From positions 186,001 through 250,000 of the forward strand of contig JAVDCA010000001.1 in NCBI GenBank assembly GCA_030848545.1: DNA of 64,000 nucleotides, written 5' to 3'. The notes beneath the pieces were generated by a model that was not told where the DNA came from, ran no database searches, and was given only the letters and a program-made list of their open reading frames with translations. Source of the DNA: Astrobacterium formosum. GTDB lineage: Bacteria; Pseudomonadota; Alphaproteobacteria; Rhizobiales; Xanthobacteraceae. The position numbers were made by a program, and so were the translations under genes. The stretch's first letter is position 1. Each line of letters starts with the position of its first letter. Positions 41,299 through 50,437 of this stretch are shown here, piece after piece.

Positions 41299-43463
41299 CC
41301 ACACGGGTTGCCTCGCCGGTTCCTGTTTCCGAATTGACCCGCAGTCCCGCCTTGCCGGCCGAGTCGGGGCTCGACATGCCGCGGCAGTCCTTGCGCCGGT
41401 GGGATGGTGGGGCGCGCGCACCGGCAATCCGGCCGTCCGGACGTCATGCGCCGAGACGGATGGCCATCATCGGCGCCACGGCCGCGATGACGATGGCGGC
41501 GGCTTACGAGATGTATCTCGTGCTGTCGGTCAGCGGACTGACCGTGGCGGAGCATGCGGTTCTGGCTCTGTTCGTCGTCTTGTTCGCGTGGATCGCGTTC
41601 TCGACGGCGTCTGCCGTCGTGGGTTTCTTCGCACTGCTCGGCGGCGGCGTGCGCACGCTCGGCATCGATCCGTCGGCACCGTTGCCGAAGGTCGTCTCGC
41701 ACACCGCGCTGCTCCTACCCACCTACAACGAGGACGCCCACAGGGTGATGTCGCGCCTGCAGGCGATCTACGAGTCGGTCGAGGCGACCGGACAGGGGGA
41801 GCTGTTCGATTTCTTCGTGCTCAGCGACACCACCGATCCGGACGTCTGGATCGCGGAGGAGATCGCCTTTTTCGCCTTGCGCCGGCGCGTGGGCGAGGCG
41901 CGGCTGTTCTATCGCCGGCGGGCCGACAATACCGAGCGCAAGGCCGGCAATATCGGCGAGTGGGTCGGTCGCTTCGGCGGCCGCTACGCGCAGATGATCG
42001 TGCTCGATGCCGACAGCCTGATGACGGGCGCGACCGTGGTGCGCCTCGTCGCCGCCATGGAGGCGCATCCCCATGTCGGCCTGATCCAGACGTTCCCGGT
42101 GATCGTCAACGGCACGACTTTGTTCCAGCGCCTGCAGCAATTCGCCGGCCGGGTGTACGGACCGCTGATCGCCCACGGCATCGCCTGGTGGCACGGCGGC
42201 GACAGCAACTATTGGGGCCATAACGCGGCGATCCGCACCGAAGCCTTCGCGGCCTTCGCGGGCTTGCCGCAACTTTCCGGACGCAGGCCCATCGGCGGGC
42301 ATATTCTCAGCCATGATTTCGTCGAAGCGGCGCTGATCCGCCGCGGCGGTTATTCCGTTCACCTCGCTCCCATGCTGTCCGGGAGTTACGAGGAGACGCC
42401 GCCCTCGCTGACCGATTATGCGGCGCGTGACCGACGCTGGTGCCAGGGAAACCTGCAGCACCTCGGTGTCCTTCCGGCGCACGGGCTGCACTGGATGAGC
42501 CGCCTGCACCTCCTGACGGGCATCGGCTCGTACCTCACCGCGCCCCTGTGGCTTCTGTTCCTGGTCGTCGGCATCCTGATCTCGTTGCAGGCCCAGTTCA
42601 TCCGCCCCGAATATTTTCCGCAGGGCTTCAGCCTCTTCCCGCATTGGCCGGCGCAGGATCCGGTGCGCGCCGCCTGGGTGTTCGCCGGCACCATGGGACT
42701 GCTCGTCCTGCCGAAGCTGCTCGGCTATATCGCTTTGTTGACGCGACCGGACGACCGCCGCGGCTGCGGCGGCGCACTGCGCGCCTTCTTGAGCATCCTG
42801 GTCGAGACGCTGGTATCCGGCCTGATCGCGCCGGTGATGATGGTGATGCAGTCCACCGCCGTCATCGGAATTCTGGCCGGCAGGGATTCCGGTTGGCAGG
42901 TTCAACGGCGCGACGACGGCACGTTACCGATCGGGGCGCTCGTTCGCCGCTACCTCGGCCACACGATCGTCGGCATTCTCCTGGCGGCGGCGGCCTGGGC
43001 GGTCTCCGTTCCGCTCTTCTTGTGGATGACGCCGGTGATCGTCGGACTCGTGCTGGCGATCCCGTTTGTGGCCATCACGGCCAGTCCGGCCGGCGGCCGG
43101 GTCGTACGCTGGCTCGGATTGTTGTCGACGCCGGAGGAGCGTAGCCCGCCCGACATACTGTTCCGTGCCAACGCACTCGACGCCGCCGGCGGCAAGATCG
43201 AAGCGCCGATCGAGCGCCTGCTGCGCGACCCGGATCTCCTCGGCGTCCACCGCGCCATGCTTCGCCCGCGCCTGAGCCCGCGCGGCGAGGTCGACGTGGC
43301 GCTGGTGGTTGGATTGGCCAAGCTCGACGAGTTCGACACGCTCGATGAGGCACTGCGCGGCCTGAAACGGAAAGAACTCGCCGCCGTGATCGGTGATCGC
43401 CGCGGCCTCGACCGCCTCGTGAGGCTCGCCACGCGTACTACGGATTATCCCAGCCCTGCGTGA
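41286..43463 (+). CDS. opgH: Glucan glucosyltransferase OpgH
   Basis: A 725-residue inner-membrane glycosyltransferase (family GT2) that polymerises glucose from UDP-glucose and extrudes the glucan. Two hydrophobic spans precede the catalytic domain. Motifs are LLPTYNED, the metal-binding DADSLMTG, DFVEAALIRRGG and RDRRWCQGN (the QxxRW-type motif). Six or more spans follow in the C-terminal half. The ATG at 41286 overlaps the end of opgG, as usual for this operon. OPGs act in osmotic adaptation and host interaction. Confidence 0.93.
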   Translation: MDSVATRVASPVPVSELTRSPALPAESGLDMPRQSLRRWDGGARAPAIRPSGRHAPRRMAIIGATAAMTMAAAYEMYLVLSVSGLTVAEHAVLALFVVLFAWIAFSTASAVVGFFALLGGGVRTLGIDPSAPLPKVVSHTALLLPTYNEDAHRVMSRLQAIYESVEATGQGELFDFFVLSDTTDPDVWIAEEIAFFALRRRVGEARLFYRRRADNTERKAGNIGEWVGRFGGRYAQMIVLDADSLMTGATVVRLVAAMEAHPHVGLIQTFPVIVNGTTLFQRLQQFAGRVYGPLIAHGIAWWHGGDSNYWGHNAAIRTEAFAAFAGLPQLSGRRPIGGHILSHDFVEAALIRRGGYSVHLAPMLSGSYEETPPSLTDYAARDRRWCQGNLQHLGVLPAHGLHWMSRLHLLTGIGSYLTAPLWLLFLVVGILISLQAQFIRPEYFPQGFSLFPHWPAQDPVRAAWVFAGTMGLLVLPKLLGYIALLTRPDDRRGCGGALRAFLSILVETLVSGLIAPVMMVMQSTAVIGILAGRDSGWQVQRRDDGTLPIGALVRRYLGHTIVGILLAAAAWAVSVPLFLWMTPVIVGLVLAIPFVAITASPAGGRVVRWLGLLSTPEERSPPDILFRANALDAAGGKIEAPIERLLRDPDLLGVHRAMLRPRLSPRGEVDVALVVGLAKLDEFDTLDEALRGLKRKELAAVIGDRRGLDRLVRLATRTTDYPSPA

Positions 43464-43589
43464 TGGGGCACCCCCTCTTGTAGCGGAAATCGCACTTGCG
43501 TCCGCCCGTGGCGAGTGTGGAGGCACGCTCGAGGCCGGTCTCTTCCGCCCGGGCGGTGGGAAAGTCGATGCAACTTCTAGCAATAAGCG

Positions 43590-44831
43590 TCAGGAGGATT
43601 GCGCCGCAATGCCGGCGGCGCGTTGCAGGCCGCTTGCGTCTTCCTGGGAAGGAGCGATCGGTGGGGCCACGCTCTGGCGATCGTCCAGGCTCCCTTCCAC
43701 TCGGTTTCGGCCATTCGCCTTGGCGGCGTACAGCGCACGATCAGCGGCGGCCATGAGGGTGTCGAGCTGGTAGCCACAGGACGTCGTCGTGGCGACGCCG
43801 ACACTGACTGTCGGTCCGTTCCGGGAGAATTCCGTCGCGTCCGTCTGTGAGGCGAACCGCCGGCGAATTCGCTCCGCCGTTTCCAGGGCGTCGGTCATGT
43901 CGGTGTTCGGCAGGAGACAAGCGAACTCCTCGCCGCCTGTGCGGGCAAACAGGTCGCTTGGACGCAGCAGGGCCGTGGTGCAGGTGCCGAAGGCGCACAG
44001 CACCCGGTCGCCGGCGTCGTGACCGTAGGTGTCGTTGATGCGCTTGAAGAAATCGAGATCGATCATCAACAGGGCGGCGGGCGCACGGTCGATACTCAGG
44101 CGCGACAGTGTTCGTCCGCCGCGATCGAAGAAAGCCCGCCGGTTGGCGATGCCGGTGAGTGGATCGATCAGGGTGGTTCGCCGTAGCTGTAGCTCGAGCC
44201 GCTCCTTCACCATGACCATCGCCAGGAACGACATGCCGGCGATGTGGAGGCAGAGGGCAGTCACCCAGACCGGAACGAACATGTTGACGTCGTCCGGAGG
44301 GACCGGAAAGACAAACTGTTCGGCGAAGGGGATGCGCAGAGCGTAGAACAGCGCCTGCAGGAGCGAGAGCGCGATGGCGATCCAGCGGGACGCCGGCTGG
44401 GGATCCTGTGAATGCCAGTACTCCGCAGGGATGAGCAATGAGTAGACGGAAATGATGGCGGAGAAGACGCAGATGCGCAGTACCTGGGAGCCGTAGAATA
44501 TCTCGTTCTGGCAAAGAAACGCCCAGACGATGGCGCCGGCCGCCGCTTCCAGCAGGCGAGGCCTGCGGCCTTCGAACACGCGCGCCGCGCACCACATCAT
44601 CCCGTAGGAGGCGAGCCAGAGGCCGTTTCCGACCACGATCGACAATGGGTCCGGCACCACGCCGCGCAAGGCCACCAAGATGCCGCCGCAAACGAGCACC
44701 AGGATCGCGCCGCCCCACCAGGCGAGCGTTGTGGCGGCCCGGTTCTGCAGCCACGAGAACAACAGCATCAGGCCGTTGAAGACACTCGTGAGCATCGCCA
44801 GCAGATAAAGGGTCGGCAGGTCGATGCGCAT
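43590..44831 (-). CDS. Membrane-bound diguanylate cyclase (GGDEF protein)
   Basis: A 413-residue protein with about six membrane spans in residues 1-205 and a GGDEF domain from about 212. The active site is intact, GGEEF in RTGGEEFACLLP, with the substrate-binding DPLTGIANRRAFFDR and DLDFFKRINDTYGHDAGD. An inhibitory I-site RPSD lies five residues before the GGEEF, so product feedback is likely. The sensory membrane region is not a domain I can name. It converges on opgH with a 126-base gap that shows no clear terminator. Confidence 0.92.
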   Translation of the reverse strand: MRIDLPTLYLLAMLTSVFNGLMLLFSWLQNRAATTLAWWGGAILVLVCGGILVALRGVVPDPLSIVVGNGLWLASYGMMWCAARVFEGRRPRLLEAAAGAIVWAFLCQNEIFYGSQVLRICVFSAIISVYSLLIPAEYWHSQDPQPASRWIAIALSLLQALFYALRIPFAEQFVFPVPPDDVNMFVPVWVTALCLHIAGMSFLAMVMVKERLELQLRRTTLIDPLTGIANRRAFFDRGGRTLSRLSIDRAPAALLMIDLDFFKRINDTYGHDAGDRVLCAFGTCTTALLRPSDLFARTGGEEFACLLPNTDMTDALETAERIRRRFASQTDATEFSRNGPTVSVGVATTTSCGYQLDTLMAAADRALYAAKANGRNRVEGSLDDRQSVAPPIAPSQEDASGLQRAAGIAAQSS

Positions 44832-45203
44832 GCGTGTCTTGCCCGAGCCCCATCGTCCGCGTGGACTTTATGAGAAATACGAAACCGGCCGGATGTTGTC
44901 GGGTGGAAAAGTACCAGGGTCGAGTGAACATTCGGTTTCAGTTCTGGCCAGTCGAGAGGGGACGATCTCGCGGTGATGCGATGGACCGTGGCCGATTATG
45001 TCGTTGAAATTTGGAATGAACTAACGCCGCCGTGCGACCTGCGGTTCTGCCGCAGGCGAGCTTCTCATCGATCCGGAGGCCATTCGTGGCTCGGATTTAC
45101 GGTCGTCGTGTATCATAACGTACGACCGCCCGGCATTGCCGGGCGGTCGCCAATTTCGATTATCTGCTATCGGGAACGCCTTCGCGCCGGCCGCCGCGCG
45201 CCA
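44832..45203. other. Non-coding gap with terminator
   Basis: A 372-base gap between the upstream end of the cyclase gene and the end of the sugar-transport operon. The left part should contain the cyclase promoter. The only structured element is the hairpin at 45123-45149. No gene is supported. Confidence 0.5.
45123..45149 (-). terminator. Hairpin after the sugar ABC operon
   Basis: Perfect 12-base stem CGACCGCCCGGC / GCCGGGCGGTCG with an ATT loop, about 55 bases beyond the stop of the binding-protein gene. In the leftward direction it is followed by TACGTTATGAT instead of a full T-run, so it is a likely but non-classical terminator. Confidence 0.7.
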
Positions 45204-46160
45204 TCACTTGTGCCGATACTTCGGAACGTCTTTCTTGTAAACGAGCGTCAGCGGCAGGTATTGCTCGGACGGAACCTTGTAGCCGTTGAGGGCCAGATAG
45301 CAGGCAGTCATCGCCAGCGCGATCTGACTGCGTTCGTTCTGGTCGCCGGTGAGCAGGATGTCGCCCTTTTCCAAGGCATCGAGGCCGTCGTTGTCGACGT
45401 CGAAGGTGATGTGCACCATCTCCTTGTCTCGACCGACCTGCTTGGCGGCCTCGACCGCGCCCATGGTCATGTCCTTGTTGATAGAGCCGACGGCGTCAAT
45501 CTTCTTGAACTTCTGCAGCCAGTTCTCCATCAACACCATACCCTTCTCGCGATTGAAGTTTGCAGGCTGCGAGTCGAGCAGTTTGATGTCCGGATACTTC
45601 TTGAAGGCCTCCTTGTAGCCGTGCACACGCTCTTCCGAAGTGGAGTTGCCGGGCGTGCCTTCGATGAGGAGCACGTTGCCCTTGCCCTTGATGCTCTCGG
45701 CCAGCGCCGTCCCGAGGTCGAGACCGACCTTGTAGTTGTCGACGCCGGTCCAGGTCAGGACCTTGCCACCGTAGGCCTTGGTATTGGGCGTGGCGACCAA
45801 GATTCCGGCCTTGTTGGCCTTCTCGATCGCCGGGACGATCGCCTTGGAGTCGGCCGGCGCGATCAGTATGGCGTCAACGCCGTCCGTGATGGCCTGTTCG
45901 ACCAGTTGGATCTGTTCCTCGACCGAATACGGGGTCTCCGGGCCGACCGACTTGAGCGTCACGTTGGGCAGGATCTTCGCAGTCGCTTCCGCGCCCTCGA
46001 TCATGTTGAGGAAGAAGGGGAACTGCATGCTCTTGACGATGAAAACGAACTTCAACGGCTTGTTCGGGCTCGCCGCCTGGGCGGGCGCGACGAGGCCGAC
46101 GCCGGCGGCGGCGACCAGAAGCGAGAGAGCGAAGGACGCAAGTGTATGATGCCTTTTCAT
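45204..46160 (-). CDS. Sugar ABC transporter substrate-binding protein (ribose type)
   Basis: A 318-residue periplasmic binding protein with a signal peptide (to about residue 29, AQA). The fold of the ribose/LacI-like group is seen in KFVFIVKSMQFPFFLNMIEGAEA, DAILIAPADSKAIVPAIEKA and GNVLLIEGTPGNSTSEERVHGYKEAF. The ligand is not readable. It is the last gene of the operon, behind an AGGAG site, an unusual place since binding-protein genes often come first. Confidence 0.9.
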   Translation of the reverse strand: MKRHHTLASFALSLLVAAAGVGLVAPAQAASPNKPLKFVFIVKSMQFPFFLNMIEGAEATAKILPNVTLKSVGPETPYSVEEQIQLVEQAITDGVDAILIAPADSKAIVPAIEKANKAGILVATPNTKAYGGKVLTWTGVDNYKVGLDLGTALAESIKGKGNVLLIEGTPGNSTSEERVHGYKEAFKKYPDIKLLDSQPANFNREKGMVLMENWLQKFKKIDAVGSINKDMTMGAVEAAKQVGRDKEMVHITFDVDNDGLDALEKGDILLTGDQNERSQIALAMTACYLALNGYKVPSEQYLPLTLVYKKDVPKYRHK

Positions 46161-46206
46161 GGCATAGCTCCTTTCGGTTGGGTGGGTAGAACTGCGTCCG
46201 GGAGTG

Positions 46207-47037
46207 TCAGCGTATGTCTTTAAAGTCCTTCACGACGCCCGCGATGGCCTGCTCGGTCGGAATGCGCTCCATGCTCGAAGCGCCGACGAAGCCGTCAATC
46301 GTGGGCACGAATTTAAGGAATTCTTTGAAATCCTTGGGGGTTGCCAACGGACCGCCGTGGGCGAGCCAGATGATGCCCTTCCGCTTGGCAGTGCCGGCAT
46401 CCATGATCTGCTTGGTGAGTTCGCCGCTCTCCTCGATGGTAAGCGACTTGGTGGTGCCGACGAGACCGCCCACGGTCAGTCCCACATGGGCTATGATGCA
46501 GTCCGCGCCCGCCTCCGCCATGGCCTGCGCTTCGGCCTCGTTGAACACATAGACCATGCTGAAAATGTTCTTGCGTGCCGCGATGCCCACCATTTCGACC
46601 TCCTTGTCGTAGCCGAGGCCGGTGAGCTCGAGCTGCTGTCGGAAGTCGCCGTCGACAAGACCCATGGTCGGGAAGTTGTTGATGCCCGAAAAGCCCTCCA
46701 GCATCACCTTGTCGAGGTGACGCGCAATGACCCGCGTGCCGTCCTGCCCGAAGACGCTGCAGATGACCGGTACCTCGCGCACGACCGGCAGGACGTAGCG
46801 GGTGCCGAGCTCCATGGCGATGTCGTTGGCGTTGCCGAATGCGAGCAGGCCGGAAAAGCTGCCGTGCCCGTGCATCCGATAGTAGCCAGAGTTGAAGACC
46901 AGCAGAAGATCGGCGCCGCCCTTCTCTGCCGACTTCGCGGACAGACCGGAGCCAGCGCCTGCGGCGACGACGTAGGCGCCCTTGCTCCTGATGGCCTTCA
47001 GGCGGGAAACGAGCTCGTCTCGGGTGTATTGCTGCAT
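46207..47037 (-). CDS. TIM-barrel PEP hydrolase-like protein (Tm-1 C-terminal half)
   Basis: A 276-residue protein of the phosphoenolpyruvate hydrolase-like family, a TIM barrel. Visible blocks are YVVAAGAGSGLSAKSAEKGGADLLLVFNSG, VICSVFGQDGT, GFSGINNFPTMGLVDG and CIIAHVGLTVGG. It equals the C-terminal part of the plant Tm-1 protein, whose N-terminal part is encoded by the next gene upstream. The reaction is unknown; an aldolase/lyase-like step on the imported compound is inferred. The ATG at 47037 has GAGGAG at proper spacing; a start five codons earlier would put the ribosome site inside the gene. Confidence 0.87.
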   Translation of the reverse strand: MQQYTRDELVSRLKAIRSKGAYVVAAGAGSGLSAKSAEKGGADLLLVFNSGYYRMHGHGSFSGLLAFGNANDIAMELGTRYVLPVVREVPVICSVFGQDGTRVIARHLDKVMLEGFSGINNFPTMGLVDGDFRQQLELTGLGYDKEVEMVGIAARKNIFSMVYVFNEAEAQAMAEAGADCIIAHVGLTVGGLVGTTKSLTIEESGELTKQIMDAGTAKRKGIIWLAHGGPLATPKDFKEFLKFVPTIDGFVGASSMERIPTEQAIAGVVKDFKDIR

Positions 47038-47084
47038 ATGATAACTCCTCATGAATGGCTTTGGGGTTCGTCGCGCCGTAGCCG

Positions 47085-48320
47085 TTACGCCATCAGGGCG
47101 AGTTCGAGTTCCGCGGCGTCCTGCCCGAAGCCCTCGTCGTCGATGTGCCGGCGATCCTCGATGATCTCGATGAGATCGAGACCGCGCATCCCGTCTTTCA
47201 ATGTCGCGAATAGGGCTTCGTTGGCCTCGGGCAAGTGGAAGATCTCTCCGGGTCTATCGATGGAGCTCAGGCCGCCGAGCGGCAGGAGAATCTTGATTGG
47301 ACGTCGGGTCTTGCGCAGCTTGTCCACCAGGAAGCGGCCGATGGCGGCACACTCTTCGACATTGGTGCGCATGGTGGTCATGGTCGGATTGTGGAAGTTG
47401 AGGGTCCGGCCCTTGAATTTTTCAGGAAGCGCCGACATGGGAGGTAGGACGACCGTGTCGGCGGCGCCGGGCACCAGCACCAAAGGTAGACCGGCGTCGA
47501 TGGCGGCCTCCATGCGGTGTGGTCCGGCGTCGTGAAGACCGCCGACGAGGTGAGCGCCCACTTCGGCGATGGTCATGTCCAGCACCCCGTGCACGATGCC
47601 ATCGCGGATGAACTGCTCCATGGCCTGTCCTCCGGCTCCGGACGCATGGAAGACGAGGGGCTCGACGCCCTTTTCCTCCAGGCGGCAGCGGGCCCGCGAC
47701 ACCCCTTTGGTCGTGGTGCCGTACATGGTCAGGGATACGCGACGAATGCTCGCGTCAAACAGACGGCCTTGGCAGTCCGCAAACGAAGCGGCGTGCCACA
47801 AGGCGCTCTGGGCGGCGAGTGCGGCGAACCGTCCGAATACCAGCTCGGTGACGCCGTTCAATCCGGCGACGTCGGCGATGGAGGGGATCATCGTGATGTC
47901 GCTAGCCTGCAAATACCAGCGGGTATTTCCGGATGCGAGCGTACTGAGCATCAGCTTGGGCAGACCGAACGGCAGCGAGCGCATGGCCTGGGTCACGATC
48001 TGCGTGCCGCCGGCTCCGCCGATGCCGATGATGGCATTCATGCGTCCCTGACGGTGCAGATCATGCACGTAGGCATCCAGGAGCTGCGACACCACCGCGA
48101 TGGCCTCGCCGCGGCGCATGGCGCGTATACTTTCCGGGCTGTGCGGCCGGCCGCTGCATAGCTCCGCGAGCCCTACGTCGGCCGTACAGGCGGGCGGTGT
48201 CCCGACGCCGACGTCGATGGTCACGCATGCAACGTCCATGTCCTGGATGTGCTTCTTGATGAATTCGGATTCGGCACCCTTCGTGTCGTAGGTCGAGACG
48301 AAGACAACAGTCGGTTTCAT
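47085..48320 (-). CDS. UPF0261 / Tm-1-like ATP-binding protein
   Basis: A 411-residue protein of the UPF0261 family, related to the ATP-binding N-terminal half of tomato Tm-1. The first strand VVFVSTYDTKGAESEFIKKHI and the glycine-rich IIGIGGAGGTQIVTQAMRSLPFGLPKLMLSTLASG match the family, as does the late VEVLLPLGG-like region KILLPLGGLSSID. Enzymatic activity is not established for the family. It sits between the permease genes and the TIM-barrel gene, so both halves of Tm-1 are made from one transcript. Confidence 0.9.
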   Translation of the reverse strand: MKPTVVFVSTYDTKGAESEFIKKHIQDMDVACVTIDVGVGTPPACTADVGLAELCSGRPHSPESIRAMRRGEAIAVVSQLLDAYVHDLHRQGRMNAIIGIGGAGGTQIVTQAMRSLPFGLPKLMLSTLASGNTRWYLQASDITMIPSIADVAGLNGVTELVFGRFAALAAQSALWHAASFADCQGRLFDASIRRVSLTMYGTTTKGVSRARCRLEEKGVEPLVFHASGAGGQAMEQFIRDGIVHGVLDMTIAEVGAHLVGGLHDAGPHRMEAAIDAGLPLVLVPGAADTVVLPPMSALPEKFKGRTLNFHNPTMTTMRTNVEECAAIGRFLVDKLRKTRRPIKILLPLGGLSSIDRPGEIFHLPEANEALFATLKDGMRGLDLIEIIEDRRHIDDEGFGQDAAELELALMA

Positions 48321-48365
48321 TTCCAGTCTTCATTTCTGCTGGGGCGAGCGAGAGAGGCGCGGTCG

Positions 48366-49403
48366 TCATCGGGAGGCGGTGCGCTCGTCCAGTTCGTTGC
48401 GAAGTTCCATGTTGCGCTTGATCAGGAACTGATTGAACGCCACCGCGAAGATGATCAGCACACCCATGACCAGGGTCTGCAATTCCGAGGCGATGCTAAG
48501 CGTGTTCATGCCGTTGTAGATGATCGACACGATGATCGAACCGCACAGAATGCCCCAGATGCTGCCATAGCCGCCGCTCATGGCGATGCCGCCGATGAGG
48601 GCGACCGTGATGGCGTCGAACGGCGCCATCACGGCCATGCCTGGCTCAAAGGAATTCAACCGTGCTCCGTAGAGCAGGCCCGCGAAGGCGGCGAGCCCGG
48701 TGCTCAGGACGTAGACCCAGATCAGCACACGATCGGTGCGAATCCCCGAGAACCGCGCCGCTATCGCGTTAGTGCCGGTGAAGTACACCTGACGGCCGAA
48801 ATTGGTGCGCCTGAGCATGAAACTCGTGGCGACGAGCAGGATCAGCACCACGAACATCGGCACCGTGAGACTGAATCCGTCCAGTCGCGCCACGACGCCG
48901 GTGCCGAGATATCGAAAATCGCCGTTGAGGTTGTAGATGACCTTCTTGCCCAAAGCGAGCCAGGCGAGGCCGCGGCAGGCATACATGGTGGCGAAGGTGG
49001 CGATGAACGGCGGCATGCCGAGCTTGGTGATCAGGAGGCCGTTGACTAAGCCGATCAGCATGCCCGTACCGACTACGAGCAGCACCGGGATGATGTAGTG
49101 CACGGCGTCTGGCGCATTACCTACCAGCATGCGCCCCCACAAGACCGTAGTGAGGGCCATCACCGACCCGATCGAGAGATTTATCCCTCCGGTTAGCAAA
49201 GCGAGTGCCTGGGCGATGCCGATGACGGTGAGGAAACAGGCCTGGTTGAGGATCACCGAGATCCTCGACAAGGTCAGGTACTGATCGCCTGCCGCGGCGG
49301 TGATCGCCGTGAAGAACGCCAGAACGGCTAGGAGGATGAACAGCGACGAAAAGTCCGTTACGGCCTTGATCGCTCTTTTCAATACGAGAGGGCTCTGGGT
49401 CAT
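48366..49403 (-). CDS. Sugar ABC transporter permease 2 (RbsC type)
   Basis: A 345-residue membrane permease with about nine or ten hydrophobic spans. RbsC-type signatures are ALLTGGINLSIGSVMAL, a GLLITKLGMPPFIATFATM stretch and GGIAMSGGYGSIWGILCGS. The ATG at 49403 overlaps the stop of the upstream permease (TGATG); a GTG one codon earlier is the alternative. It probably forms a heterodimeric channel with the other permease. Confidence 0.9.
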   Translation of the reverse strand: MTQSPLVLKRAIKAVTDFSSLFILLAVLAFFTAITAAAGDQYLTLSRISVILNQACFLTVIGIAQALALLTGGINLSIGSVMALTTVLWGRMLVGNAPDAVHYIIPVLLVVGTGMLIGLVNGLLITKLGMPPFIATFATMYACRGLAWLALGKKVIYNLNGDFRYLGTGVVARLDGFSLTVPMFVVLILLVATSFMLRRTNFGRQVYFTGTNAIAARFSGIRTDRVLIWVYVLSTGLAAFAGLLYGARLNSFEPGMAVMAPFDAITVALIGGIAMSGGYGSIWGILCGSIIVSIIYNGMNTLSIASELQTLVMGVLIIFAVAFNQFLIKRNMELRNELDERTASR

Positions 49404-50437
49404 CACGCATTCTCCGTTTCGGCTCTGGCCGAGAGCTTCTTCTCGTGACGTGTCGCCAACGCATTGAGGAACATGCCAATGACCAGCACCGCGCCGATGA
49501 CGACCATGGTGACGGAGGTGTCGATGCCTTTGAGCGCCAGGGCGTTGCGCACCATGTAGAGCGTGAGCGCCCCGAAAATCGCGCCGACCAGGCTGCCCTT
49601 GCCGCCTTCGAGTGCATTGCCTCCCAGGACGGCGGCGACGACCGCGACGAATTCCAGCCAGTCTCCCGACGTGGGTTGCATGCTGTTGGTGCGAATCAGC
49701 ATCAATAGCCCGGCAAATCCGGCGAGAGCACCGGAGATCACGTACAGGAGCGTGGTCCAGCTACGTGTCGCGATGCCGCTCAGCCGCGCCACCTCTTCGT
49801 TTTCGCCGATGGCGTGCACATAAGCGCCGAGCACCGTCCGTCGGAACAGGAAGATGACGCCGCCGACCACCACGGCCGTAAGCACGACCAGGAAGGGGAT
49901 GTAGAACACCATGCTGCTTTCCGGTCCGAGCTGGATGTGCACCACGTCGCCCTTGAGCAGGTCCACGAGGCTCGAATGGCTGCCGCTTTCCCAGTAGATG
50001 GTGCGCCGACCGGAGAGGGTATTGGCGAGGCTCTGGGCGATGCCCATGGAGCCGAAGGTGGCTATGAACGGCGGCACGCGCAGGCGCGTGACGATGAGAC
50101 CGTTCAATAGTCCGAACAGAGCCCCGATCGCCAAGCCTATTCCGATGGCCACGAGCGCATGCAAGCCGTTGCGCATGCACAACGCCATGATCACTCCGCA
50201 CATTGACAAGACGCTGCCCATGGACAGATCAATGCCGCCTGCGATGATCACCAACGCCATGGCGACACTCAGAATGATCATGATCGACGATTGCAGGAGA
50301 AGCGAGGACAGGTTCCCCGGCGTGAAAAAGCGCGGCACCCACAGGGACGCGACCATGAAAACCAGGAGAAAGGCGAAGATCGAGTTCGGCAGGCGGGCTA
50401 GACGGAAACGCCTGGACGAGGCGCGGTGCGTACTCAT
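49403..50437 (-). CDS. Sugar ABC transporter permease 1 (RbsC type)
   Basis: A 344-residue permease of the same family as its neighbour, with VIIAGGIDLSMGSVLSM, a LIVTRLRVPPFIATFGSMG stretch and AVLGGNALEGGKGSLVGA. The basic N-terminus (ASSRRFRLARLP) is on the cytoplasmic side. It overlaps the ATPase stop by four bases (ATGA) and the second permease by one, so the three transport genes are translationally coupled. Confidence 0.9.
   Translation of the reverse strand: MSTHRASSRRFRLARLPNSIFAFLLVFMVASLWVPRFFTPGNLSSLLLQSSIMIILSVAMALVIIAGGIDLSMGSVLSMCGVIMALCMRNGLHALVAIGIGLAIGALFGLLNGLIVTRLRVPPFIATFGSMGIAQSLANTLSGRRTIYWESGSHSSLVDLLKGDVVHIQLGPESSMVFYIPFLVVLTAVVVGGVIFLFRRTVLGAYVHAIGENEEVARLSGIATRSWTTLLYVISGALAGFAGLLMLIRTNSMQPTSGDWLEFVAVVAAVLGGNALEGGKGSLVGAIFGALTLYMVRNALALKGIDTSVTMVVIGAVLVIGMFLNALATRHEKKLSARAETENA

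Noticed and set aside
39577-41427. 616-residue minus-strand frame opposite opgG
   Set aside because: Runs across the gene boundary with opgH and shows no recognisable domain, whereas opgG is clear.
43545-43556. Palindrome CCGCCCGGGCGG between opgH and the cyclase gene
   Set aside because: Self-complementary without a loop and without a T-run; such GC palindromes occur by chance at this composition, so no terminator is claimed.
48249-49049. 266-residue plus-strand frame opposite a permease gene
   Set aside because: His/Glu/Asp/Arg-rich shadow of a membrane protein with no start signal.
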